The notes under the pieces were generated by a model that was given only the letters and a program-made list of their open reading frames with translations, had not been told where the DNA came from and ran no database searches. Source: Chlorobiaceae bacterium (lineage in GTDB: Bacteria; Bacteroidota; Chlorobiia; Chlorobiales; Chlorobiaceae). Taken from it: DNA of 13,839 bases. The position numbers were made by a program, and so were the translations under genes. How positions within the stretch are numbered: position 1 is the stretch's first letter; each line of letters begins with the position of its first letter. The stretch lies in the NCBI GenBank assembly GCA_013336025.1, contig JAAXUM010000010.1, forward strand, positions 1 through 13,839, given 5' to 3'. Shown here one piece after another: positions 6,939-13,145 of the stretch.

Positions 6939-7280
6939 TTATTGAACGGGTCTCTCTCGTCCGTTCAGCTTGCCGCAGAAGTAACCTGTAATGCACGAAA
7001 ATACCATGCTCGATACTGCAAACAGGTTCCGCGACAAGAAAAAAGTAGATGTATAAGCAAAAAAAAACTCTATATCCTGCTCAACTGCAATAAGCGGATG
7101 CTGCTTGTTTTTTCCGGTTAAAGATTCGCTATCTCTCAGGGGCTGTTCTGTAAGGCTTGCCGGTTTTTCGGACTGCTCTGCCTGATTGTCATTTTCGTCG
7201 CCATAAAAAAGCGCAGAGCAATACATCGCATAACGCCGGATAAGGCGGGTGTTCGCTTTTTCCTTTTCTTTTTTAAACAT
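6939..7280 (-). CDS. Possible small hypothetical protein
   Basis: An ATG at 7280 opens 113 codons ending in TAA at 6939. I do not recognise the product. Residues 1-20 are strongly basic (MFKKEKEKANTRLIRRYAMY), about 25-65 are polar and acidic, and about 70-103 are apolar and aromatic (EFFFAYTSTFFLSRNL, then VSSMVFSCITGYFCG), consistent with one membrane segment. Codon choice by eye resembles the neighbouring genes. Against it: no Shine-Dalgarno sequence, only 42 bases between its ATG and that of the divergent ppx gene, and the frame continues upstream antisense to ppx without a stop. It is in the same frame as the kinase-family gene downstream, with only the TAA at 6939 closing the frame between them. 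It may be a real small membrane protein or chance. Confidence 0.35.
   Translation of the reverse strand: MFKKEKEKANTRLIRRYAMYCSALFYGDENDNQAEQSEKPASLTEQPLRDSESLTGKNKQHPLIAVEQDIEFFFAYTSTFFLSRNLFAVSSMVFSCITGYFCGKLNGRERPVQ
6943..6967. repeat. Inverted repeat / hairpin
   Basis: TGAACGG (6943-6949) and CCGTTCA (6961-6967) are perfect inverted copies with an 11-base spacer; two G-T pairs could lengthen the stem to nine. It overlaps the last codons of the possible minus-strand gene. No T-run follows on either strand, so it does not look like an intrinsic terminator. The role is unknown. Confidence 0.4.
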
Positions 7281-7322
7281 GTATTTTACAGGGCTTTTTT
7301 TCAACTTTTTCCGGTTTACTGT

Positions 7323-8879
7323 ATGGGTTCTGATGCATTGAGAGTTGCCGCGATTGATCTCGGCACCAATTCCTTTCACATGGTTGTTGTTGAGATTGAT
7401 CGTGTAAAGGGTATTGTTGAGATTGACCGGGTGAAGGATATGATCTGTATCGGGCGCGGCAGCATATCGACAAAAATGCTTGACGAAGCGGCTATGCTGT
7501 CGGGTATTGCGGCATTGAGGAACTTTCTTGTTCTTGCCGGTCAGCACGGCGTCAAGTCTGAACAGGTTATAGCTTTTGCCACCAGTGCCATACGGGAGGC
7601 GAAAAACAGGGATGTGTTTATCCGGAGGGTGCGAGAGGAGACCGGACTGAAGGTCAGGGTGATTTCAGGCAAGGAGGAGGCTGAGTTTATTTATTACGGT
7701 GTACGAAATGCTGTCAAGCTTGGAAATTCATTTGACCTGCTGTTCGATATCGGCGGTGGTTCTGTAGAGTTCGTTATTGCGAACAATAAAGAGGTAAAGC
7801 TGCTTGAGAGCCGTAAAATAGGTGTGGCAAGAATGCATGAGCGGTTTATTGTGTCTGATCCGGTTTCTCCGCATGAGATCAAGCTTCTTGAGCAGTTCTA
7901 TGCTGCCGAGATGGATTCGGCGCTTGAAAAAGCAGCGTTTCTTGGGGTCAGGAGGGGGATAGCCTCTTCAGGCACAGCTCAGAATATTGCGAGAATGATT
8001 CGTTCGTTTGAGGCTCGGGAGAGCGATGTTTCGCTCAACAACAGCGTGGTTACACGCCGGGAGTTTCAGCGGTTGTATAAAGCTGTTGTTCCACTTGCCT
8101 TGGTTGAAAGAAGGAAGATGACCGGGCTGGATGAGAAACGGGTTGATCTGATTTTACCCGGACTGATTCTTGTTGACATGATTTTCCGCAAGTTCAATCT
8201 TGATGAGATTGTCATATCGGATTATGCTCTTCGTGAAGGTATGGTGCTCAACTACCTGCAACGGGGATTTCATGTGCTTTCGGATAGCAGCAACAGCCAG
8301 CCGGATATCAGAAGAGAGAGTGTCTATGAACTCGGTTTCCGGTGCGGCTGGAACAGGGAGCATTCAGAACATGTTGCAAAACTTGCCATGCTGTTTTTTG
8401 ACCAGCTTCACGTTCTTCACGGTCTTGGCCCGGAGTATCGCGAGCTTCTTGAGTTTGCAGCTCTTCTGCACAATATCGGTATTTTCATTTCAAATACGGC
8501 TCATCACAAGCATAGCCAATATATTATCATGAATGGTGAGTTGAGAGGGTTTTCGCCATCTGAAACCGAGATTATCGGTCATGTTGCAAGGTATCACCGG
8601 AAGTCGCCCCCATCCGAGAAACACTCCCCCTACAATCAGTTAAAGCCGAAGTACCGCAATGTTGTCGATGTGCTTTCAGGGATTCTTCGTCTTGCCAATG
8701 GACTTGAACGGGGTCACCGCCAGAATATCTATGCTGTCAGCACAGCAATAAGCGATCGTGTTATTTCCGTCAGGCTTGAGAGTCACCATGAACCTGATAT
8801 CGAGATCTGGGCTGCCGATCAACTGAAGTCCTGGCTTGAAACGGTTTTGTTGCGTTCAATTGTTATCCACTCCCGCTGA
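7323..8879 (+). CDS. Ppx/GppA-family phosphatase with C-terminal HD-like domain
   Basis: This ASKHA-fold enzyme is expected to hydrolyse polyphosphate (Ppx) and/or pppGpp (GppA). The 518-residue length fits the long form. The ATPase-like core shows AAIDLGTNSFHMVV (9-22), ATSAIREAKN (86-95), ISGKEEAEFIYYGV (114-127) with the catalytic Glu, FDIGGGSVEFVI (141-152) and ASSGTAQNIARM (214-225). The C-terminal HD-superfamily domain (about 330-510) has HSEHVAKLA, LLHNIGIFI (381-389), HHKHSQYIIM (394-403) and YHRKSPP (424-430). The usual HD pair is HN here (His383-Asn384); E. coli Ppx also lacks the Asp at this point. Residues 23-31 and 32-40 are a tandem repeat (VEIDRVKGI/VEIDRVKDM). Ppx and GppA cannot be separated by eye. 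No Shine-Dalgarno sequence precedes the ATG. pabBC follows after two bases. Confidence 0.93.
   Translation: MGSDALRVAAIDLGTNSFHMVVVEIDRVKGIVEIDRVKDMICIGRGSISTKMLDEAAMLSGIAALRNFLVLAGQHGVKSEQVIAFATSAIREAKNRDVFIRRVREETGLKVRVISGKEEAEFIYYGVRNAVKLGNSFDLLFDIGGGSVEFVIANNKEVKLLESRKIGVARMHERFIVSDPVSPHEIKLLEQFYAAEMDSALEKAAFLGVRRGIASSGTAQNIARMIRSFEARESDVSLNNSVVTRREFQRLYKAVVPLALVERRKMTGLDEKRVDLILPGLILVDMIFRKFNLDEIVISDYALREGMVLNYLQRGFHVLSDSSNSQPDIRRESVYELGFRCGWNREHSEHVAKLAMLFFDQLHVLHGLGPEYRELLEFAALLHNIGIFISNTAHHKHSQYIIMNGELRGFSPSETEIIGHVARYHRKSPPSEKHSPYNQLKPKYRNVVDVLSGILRLANGLERGHRQNIYAVSTAISDRVISVRLESHHEPDIEIWAADQLKSWLETVLLRSIVIHSR
7389..7442 (+). repeat. 27-bp imperfect tandem duplication inside ppx
   Basis: Copies 7389-7415 and 7416-7442 match at 22 of 27 positions by my alignment and encode VEIDRVKGI and VEIDRVKDM. 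Three of the five differences are silent third-position changes (GAT/GAC, CGT/CGG, GTA/GTG); the other two change Gly to Asp and Ile to Met. This is the pattern of an in-frame duplication that later drifted. Confidence 0.7.
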
Positions 8880-8881
8880 AC

Positions 8882-10729
8882 ATGCATGATCGGGATCGTT
8901 GCAGGATTCAGCGGCTTCTCATGAATGAGGGAACGGTATGGCTGAACTCATCATGCCGAGCTCCGCATGAAGGAGAAAGTCTGCTTTTTTCTGAACCTCT
9001 TGAAACGCTTGCGCTTTATTCGACAGGTGGTATCAGGGAGTTTTTCACCCTGCTTGAACATAAACTCGATCAAGGGCATTACCTTGCCGGATGGATGAGC
9101 TATGAGGCTGGATACGGTTTTGAGCCGGACCGTTTTGCTGAGCACGGTGTCGGAGATAGCCCTGTGCCGCTTGCATGGTTTGGCGTTTATCGCTCTCCGG
9201 AGCGGTTTTCCTGTGCCGGGAGTGAGTGGATGTTTTCCGGAATATCGGGCGATGAACCTTTCATGATCAGTGATTTTCGTTTTACTCTTACTCCGGATGA
9301 GTATTTTCGTGCTGTCGGGAGGGTGAAAGAGGAGATTGCCGGCGGAAATGTCTATCAGGTTAATTTTACCGGTCGGTTTCGTTTTTCTTTTCATGGTTCC
9401 GCTCAGGCATTGTTCAGGGCTTTGCATCCAAGGCAGCCTTCGGCGTATTCGGCTTTTATCAATACCGGAGGGCATCAGGTGCTCTCTTTTTCTCCCGAGC
9501 TTTTTTTTCGCTGTCGGGGAGGTATGGTAGAAGCCAAGCCAATGAAAGGAACTGCTCCAAGAGGTGATGATTTTGAGGAGGATTGCCGGTTGAAGGAGCA
9601 ATTACCGGTTTGTGAAAAAACCCGGGCTGAAAACCTGATGATTGTTGATCTGTTGCGTAACGATCTTGGCAGAATATGCAAATCCGGTTCGGTTGAGGTT
9701 TCAGGGTTGTTTGCCACAGAGACCTATCCGACGCTTCATCAGATGGTTTCAACTATTCGCGGGGAATTGAAGGGTGAAATCGGTCTTTTCGAGACGTTTC
9801 GTGCTCTTTATCCCTGCGGTTCCATTACGGGAGCGCCTAAAATCAGCGCAATGCAGTTGATTCGTGAGCTGGAGCCCGGTTTGCGGGGGGGCTATACCGG
9901 AACCATAGGCTATGTCAGCCCGCAGAGAGATATGGTTTTCAGTGTTGCGATTCGTACTCTTGAGCTTTCCGGTAACGATGGTGTCTATGGTTCGGGCAGC
10001 GGTATCGTCTGGGACTCCGATCCGGAGGAGGAGTACATGGAGTGCATGCTGAAGGCAAAAATTCTTGATGATGTTACCGCAGAGAGCGTTGAGTTGTTTG
10101 AGAGCATGCTTTTTTCCGGCAGATTTCTCTGGAAGGAAGAACATCTTGAACGGCTTGCGGCTTCGGCAAGAGTTCTCGGATTTGCCTTTGATGCCGCAGA
10201 GATCGATCACCGGCTTGCACTCCTTGCTGATGATCTTTTCCTGGCAGGGGGACGTTTCAAGGTCAGACTCTCTCTTGAAAAAAACGGGCGGACAGGTATC
10301 AGGTATGAATCGCTGCCGTCAGCTACAGGCAGCGTTCCCCTGAAGCTCTCTCTTGCGGATGGATTTGTCGATTCATCAAATCAGCTTCGATTTCATAAAA
10401 CGAGTTCGCGAAAACATTACGATCGGTATTACAGGAAAGCCCTTGAGAGAGGTTTTGATGAAGTTGTGTTTCTCAATGAACGCCAGGAGGTGACTGAAGG
10501 GGCGATCAGCAACATTATCATTCTGAAAAGCCGCCGCTACTATACCCCTCCGCTCAGTTCGGGACTGCTTGACGGCATTTACCGGCGTTATTTCCTCTCT
10601 ACCCATCCACACGCATCTGAAAAAGTGCTCACGGTGGGAGATCTTTCGGGAGCTGATCAGGTTTTTGTCTGCAATTCGGTTCGAGGATTACGCCCTGTCG
10701 TGTTTGAAGGGTCGGTTATCTCCATGTAA
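8882..10729 (+). CDS. pabB: Aminodeoxychorismate synthase I / aminodeoxychorismate lyase fusion (PabB-PabC)
   Basis: The 615-residue protein joins two folate-pathway enzymes. The PabB part (about 15-395) aminates chorismate with ammonia from a separate PabA. It shows EIAGGNVYQVNFTGRF (151-166), EAKPMKGTAPRG (217-228), MIVDLLRNDLGRI (253-265), TYPTLHQMVSTI (281-292) and CGSITGAPKISAMQLI (312-327). Lys222 in PMKGT is the residue that marks aminodeoxychorismate synthase and is absent from TrpE-type anthranilate synthases. The C-terminal part (about 400-615) is a class IV PLP enzyme that releases pyruvate to give p-aminobenzoate: LFESMLFSGRFLWKEEHLERL (405-425, in part), then HKTSSRKHYD (505-514) with the likely PLP Lys506, EVTEGAISNI (536-545) and LSSGLLDGIYRR (558-569). 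ATG at 8882 is given; ATG at 8921 is an equal candidate. No PabA or TrpG gene is in the window. Confidence 0.93.
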   Translation: MHDRDRCRIQRLLMNEGTVWLNSSCRAPHEGESLLFSEPLETLALYSTGGIREFFTLLEHKLDQGHYLAGWMSYEAGYGFEPDRFAEHGVGDSPVPLAWFGVYRSPERFSCAGSEWMFSGISGDEPFMISDFRFTLTPDEYFRAVGRVKEEIAGGNVYQVNFTGRFRFSFHGSAQALFRALHPRQPSAYSAFINTGGHQVLSFSPELFFRCRGGMVEAKPMKGTAPRGDDFEEDCRLKEQLPVCEKTRAENLMIVDLLRNDLGRICKSGSVEVSGLFATETYPTLHQMVSTIRGELKGEIGLFETFRALYPCGSITGAPKISAMQLIRELEPGLRGGYTGTIGYVSPQRDMVFSVAIRTLELSGNDGVYGSGSGIVWDSDPEEEYMECMLKAKILDDVTAESVELFESMLFSGRFLWKEEHLERLAASARVLGFAFDAAEIDHRLALLADDLFLAGGRFKVRLSLEKNGRTGIRYESLPSATGSVPLKLSLADGFVDSSNQLRFHKTSSRKHYDRYYRKALERGFDEVVFLNERQEVTEGAISNIIILKSRRYYTPPLSSGLLDGIYRRYFLSTHPHASEKVLTVGDLSGADQVFVCNSVRGLRPVVFEGSVISM

Positions 10730-10811
10730 TGCTTCATAATAGGGTTAAATGACCGTATATTAAAGTGAAAAGAAACAGCTTCCGCCATTCAAAAACTCAC
10801 TGTTTACTACT

Positions 10812-11270
10812 ATGCGAGACCATACTCCTGACTTTAAAATGCATGAGCTTTCCAGCGAAAACAAGGGGCTTATTCGTCAGACGGTTCAGCAGCTTCTCGA
10901 AAAGCTTGCAGGCGACGGCAAACTTGCCTGCGATTCTCTTCTTGAATTCTGGGTTGAAGTTCCCGGGGTTCAGCATCCGAGAGGAACGTTTCAGGGAGGG
11001 TTTCTTATGCCCGACAGTTTCATCTACATTACCGATTATTTTACATGCGGCGTGCAGGCTCTCAAACCGCTGGCTGCTTATGCAGAGAGTGACGGTGGTA
11101 TGGACAAAGTATGGGATGATCTGTTTGATGAGCTTTTCTATCAGATAGAGATTTTCACCTCAACAGCTGCATCGCCAAAAGGCATTACGCTTGAACTCTG
11201 GGCAGGTAATCGTCTTCGCCCCGAAGGCGAGTGGATCTACGCCGTGGACAGGAAGATAGAGCTTTATTAG
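10812..11270 (+). CDS. Conserved-looking hypothetical protein, 152 residues
   Basis: I do not recognise a family. The protein is acidic, lacks a signal peptide or membrane segment and is probably cytoplasmic. Residues about 14-36 form an amphipathic helix (SSENKGLIRQTVQQLLEKLA). A beta-rich middle follows, with LLEFWVEVPGV (43-53), GTFQGGFLMPDSFIYITDYF (58-77) and Cys79. An acidic helix covers about 97-113 (MDKVWDDLFDELFYQIE), and two strands close the chain (GITLELWAGNRL, EWIYAVDRKIELY). The many aromatic residues and good codon use argue for a real gene. It lies 82 bases after pabBC on the same strand and may share its transcript. Its stop codon overlaps the nth stop codon. There is no Shine-Dalgarno sequence. 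I infer nothing about function. Confidence 0.82.
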   Translation: MRDHTPDFKMHELSSENKGLIRQTVQQLLEKLAGDGKLACDSLLEFWVEVPGVQHPRGTFQGGFLMPDSFIYITDYFTCGVQALKPLAAYAESDGGMDKVWDDLFDELFYQIEIFTSTAASPKGITLELWAGNRLRPEGEWIYAVDRKIELY

Positions 11271-11917
11271 TCTGTGATCAGGTTTTTATCCTGAAAGGCG
11301 CAGATTTCCTTAAGCACACAATCTGAGCATTCAGGCTTTTTCGCTTTACAGGTATAACGTCCATGAAGCAGAAGGTAGTGATGAAAGTCTATCATCCATG
11401 ACTCGGGAATGATGCTTGTGAGGGCCTCTTCTGTCTGCTCGGGCTTTGACGTGGCACAAAGCCCGATCCGGTTGGATACCCGGTGCACATGGGTATCGAC
11501 CGGCATGACCGGTTGGCCGAATGCATTGGCGAGCACTACGTTGGCTGTTTTTCTTCCGACTCCCGGCAGCGATTCAAGCGCCTCCCTGTTGGGAGGCACC
11601 TCTCCATTAAACTCCTCAACAAGTCGGCAACTTACAGCCAGGATGTTTGCCGCCTTGTTGTTGAAGTAATTCAGGGTGCGAACAAGATTTTTTATCGTAT
11701 CCGGTTCTGTTTGACTCATGCTCAGCGCATCCGGACAGAGCAGAAACAGCTCTCTGGTGACTTCGTTGACCTTTTTGTCAGTTGCCTGCGCTGCAAGGAT
11801 GGTTGCAATAAGGAGCTGAAATGCGGAGGCATAGTGCAGCTCGCTTTTTGGTTCAGGATATACTGATCCGAGTGCTTTTTTAATGAAGGTTATTTTTTCC
11901 TTCGGCGAGCTTTTCAT
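11267..11917 (-). CDS. nth: Endonuclease III (DNA glycosylase/AP lyase)
   Basis: Nth removes oxidised pyrimidines from DNA and cuts the abasic site in base-excision repair. The 216-residue protein matches the E. coli length (211). It has LLIATILAAQATDKKVN (35-51), the helix-hairpin-helix LESLPGVGRKTANVVLANAF (114-133) with catalytic Lys123, and PVDTHVHRVSNR (139-150) with Asp141. The iron-sulfur cluster cysteines are Cys190, Cys197, Cys200 and Cys206 in the exact C-X6-C-X2-C-X5-C spacing. These features separate it from MutY, which lacks the catalytic Lys, and all key residues are intact. It starts two bases after nusB ends, so they are surely co-transcribed. Its stop codon overlaps that of the convergent hypothetical gene by four bases. 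Confidence 0.97.
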   Translation of the reverse strand: MKSSPKEKITFIKKALGSVYPEPKSELHYASAFQLLIATILAAQATDKKVNEVTRELFLLCPDALSMSQTEPDTIKNLVRTLNYFNNKAANILAVSCRLVEEFNGEVPPNREALESLPGVGRKTANVVLANAFGQPVMPVDTHVHRVSNRIGLCATSKPEQTEEALTSIIPESWMIDFHHYLLLHGRYTCKAKKPECSDCVLKEICAFQDKNLITD

Positions 11918-11919
11918 GG

Positions 11920-12417
11920 TTATTCCGGAGTTTCAGTTTCTTTCTGCAGTTTGATGGCTGAATGGTCGATAAGACCTCTTCCGTTCTTGTGTATTTTTCC
12001 TTCAGCTTTCAGTTCGTTGAAAATCGCATCGAGAATGCCATTGACAAATTTGCTGCTTTTGTCGGTACTGCTGAATTTTTTGGCTATTTCAATAGCTTCG
12101 TTTATGGAGACCTTGGGAGGAATGTCCTCACAGTAAAGGAGTTCGGCAAGAGCCATGCGCAGGATATTTTTATCGATGATGGCGATCCGGCTCATGTCCC
12201 AGTTAAAGGTATGCCTGGCTATATACTGGTCAATCTCTTCGCGGTGTTCCTTGATGTTTTTAAGGAGCAGGTTAAAGAACTTCATGGCGTTTGGATCTTC
12301 CAGAATTTCTTTGGTGAGAAGCCAGTTTGCAGCGGATTCAATATCGGTATCTCTGAGTTCAAGAGTATAGAGCGCCTGCAATATTTTTTCTCTTATCTGT
12401 CGTCTGTAGGTCTTCAT
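11920..12417 (-). CDS. nusB: Transcription antitermination factor NusB
   Basis: NusB binds NusE (ribosomal protein S10) and boxA RNA in the antitermination complex that lets RNA polymerase read through rRNA operons. The all-helical NusB fold is recognisable from [18 protein letters not shown] (4-21), [20 protein letters not shown] (76-95), [16 protein letters not shown] (100-115) and [12 protein letters not shown] (121-132). At 165 residues it is about 25 longer than E. coli NusB; the extra part is a charged tail (about 136-165) plus a longer first half. It starts at ATG 12417, 19 bases after the HAD gene ends, with no Shine-Dalgarno sequence. It is part of a smc-HAD-nusB-nth gene run. Confidence 0.95.
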   Translation of the reverse strand: MKTYRRQIREKILQALYTLELRDTDIESAANWLLTKEILEDPNAMKFFNLLLKNIKEHREEIDQYIARHTFNWDMSRIAIIDKNILRMALAELLYCEDIPPKVSINEAIEIAKKFSSTDKSSKFVNGILDAIFNELKAEGKIHKNGRGLIDHSAIKLQKETETPE

Positions 12418-12436
12418 AAAAGAGCAATGGGTTTCG

Positions 12437-13129
12437 TTAGTTGTTGAAAATTTTATCGATCACAAGCGCTGTTTCCGCGAGGTTTTCAAACAGCACATCG
12501 GGAGAGTGTTTTTGCAGCTCTTCTGAGGAGAAGTTGCCCGTAGCAACAGCAATTGATCGTGCCTTGAGCACTTTGGCGCATTGAATATCATGTCGGGTGT
12601 CACCGATAATGACAACGTCCGATGCTGAAAACTTTTTTCCGGTTAACTGGTAAGCTCGCTCGACAGCAATGGCTGGAAGTTCATCGCGATGATGAGCGTC
12701 ATCGGCAAAGGCGCCGAATGAAAAATAGTGGTTTATGTCCGGCAGGGTGAGCTTGTGTCGTCCTGAAGCTTCGAAATTGCCGGTAAGCAGTCCGGAAATC
12801 TGGTCAGTGCGGTTCGATAGTTCCTGAAGAAGTTTACGGACACCCTCAAGGAGTGTGACGTCGGAAGGAGTTGTTTTTTTTCGGAACATGTCGATATAGG
12901 TCGCTTTGACGGCATCGAATTTTTCGCTGATCAGAGACAGAGAGAGTCCTGCGTGCTGCAGCACTTCATAGATGATCCTGTTGTCCATTTTGCCGGAAAA
13001 ATCATGATGCTGGACGTTTCCTTCGGTACCGTAGACAGCCATAAGCGCATCGGCAAGCACCTGACGATTGATATTGCCGACCTTGAGCAATGTCCCGTCT
13101 ATATCAAATAACACAAGTTTCTTTAGCAT
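12437..13129 (-). CDS. HAD-superfamily phosphatase, phosphoglycolate-phosphatase-like
   Basis: This soluble hydrolase of 230 residues is expected to remove phosphate from a small metabolite. Motif I is [10 protein letters not shown] (6-15), with nucleophile Asp9 and acid/base Asp11. Motif II is GLLTGN (113-118) with Thr116. Motif III is probably Lys126 in SGRHKLTLP. Motif IV is [15 protein letters not shown] (172-186) with Asp177 and Asp181. A helical cap domain lies between motifs I and II (about 20-95), the subclass I arrangement of phosphoglycolate phosphatase and beta-phosphoglucomutase-like enzymes. The substrate cannot be read from the sequence. ATG at 13129 is preferred over a TTG at 13165, which would overlap smc. 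It lies 16 bases after the smc stop codon. Confidence 0.88.
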   Translation of the reverse strand: MLKKLVLFDIDGTLLKVGNINRQVLADALMAVYGTEGNVQHHDFSGKMDNRIIYEVLQHAGLSLSLISEKFDAVKATYIDMFRKKTTPSDVTLLEGVRKLLQELSNRTDQISGLLTGNFEASGRHKLTLPDINHYFSFGAFADDAHHRDELPAIAVERAYQLTGKKFSASDVVIIGDTRHDIQCAKVLKARSIAVATGNFSSEELQKHSPDVLFENLAETALVIDKIFNN

Positions 13130-13145
13130 AACATCTTTAGGGCAT

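Larger units (their letters stand above)
6861..7322. other. 462-bp region without a confident gene
   Basis: This is the only stretch over 300 bases lacking a gene I would assert. It separates the minus-strand kinase/Sua5 pair from the plus-strand ppx operon, so promoters for both directions are expected here, yet no convincing -35/-10 pair was found. It contains a possible minus-strand gene (6939-7280), an inverted repeat (6943-6967), a stretch matching part of rluB (7061-7084) and a pyrimidine-rich tract (about 7252-7316) leading to the ppx ATG. No tRNA fold was recognised. Confidence 0.6.

Noticed and set aside
7235..7247. GCCGGATAAGGCG, resembling part of an enterobacterial REP element
   Set aside because: It occurs once, the stem would be only four base pairs, and the genome is not enterobacterial; coincidence is likelier.
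7252..7316. T-rich tract before ppx as an intrinsic terminator
   Set aside because: No GC-rich stem directly precedes it in either direction; it is better described as a pyrimidine-rich leader.
6939..7547. Full 202-codon minus-strand frame reaching into ppx
   Set aside because: The part beyond 7280 is antisense to the conserved ppx N-terminus, so only the 113-codon portion outside ppx was kept as a weak candidate.
8951..9601. 216-codon minus-strand open frame inside pabBC
   Set aside because: It is antisense to the conserved chorismate-binding domain; its composition (rich in Ser, Lys, Arg) is that of a shadow frame.
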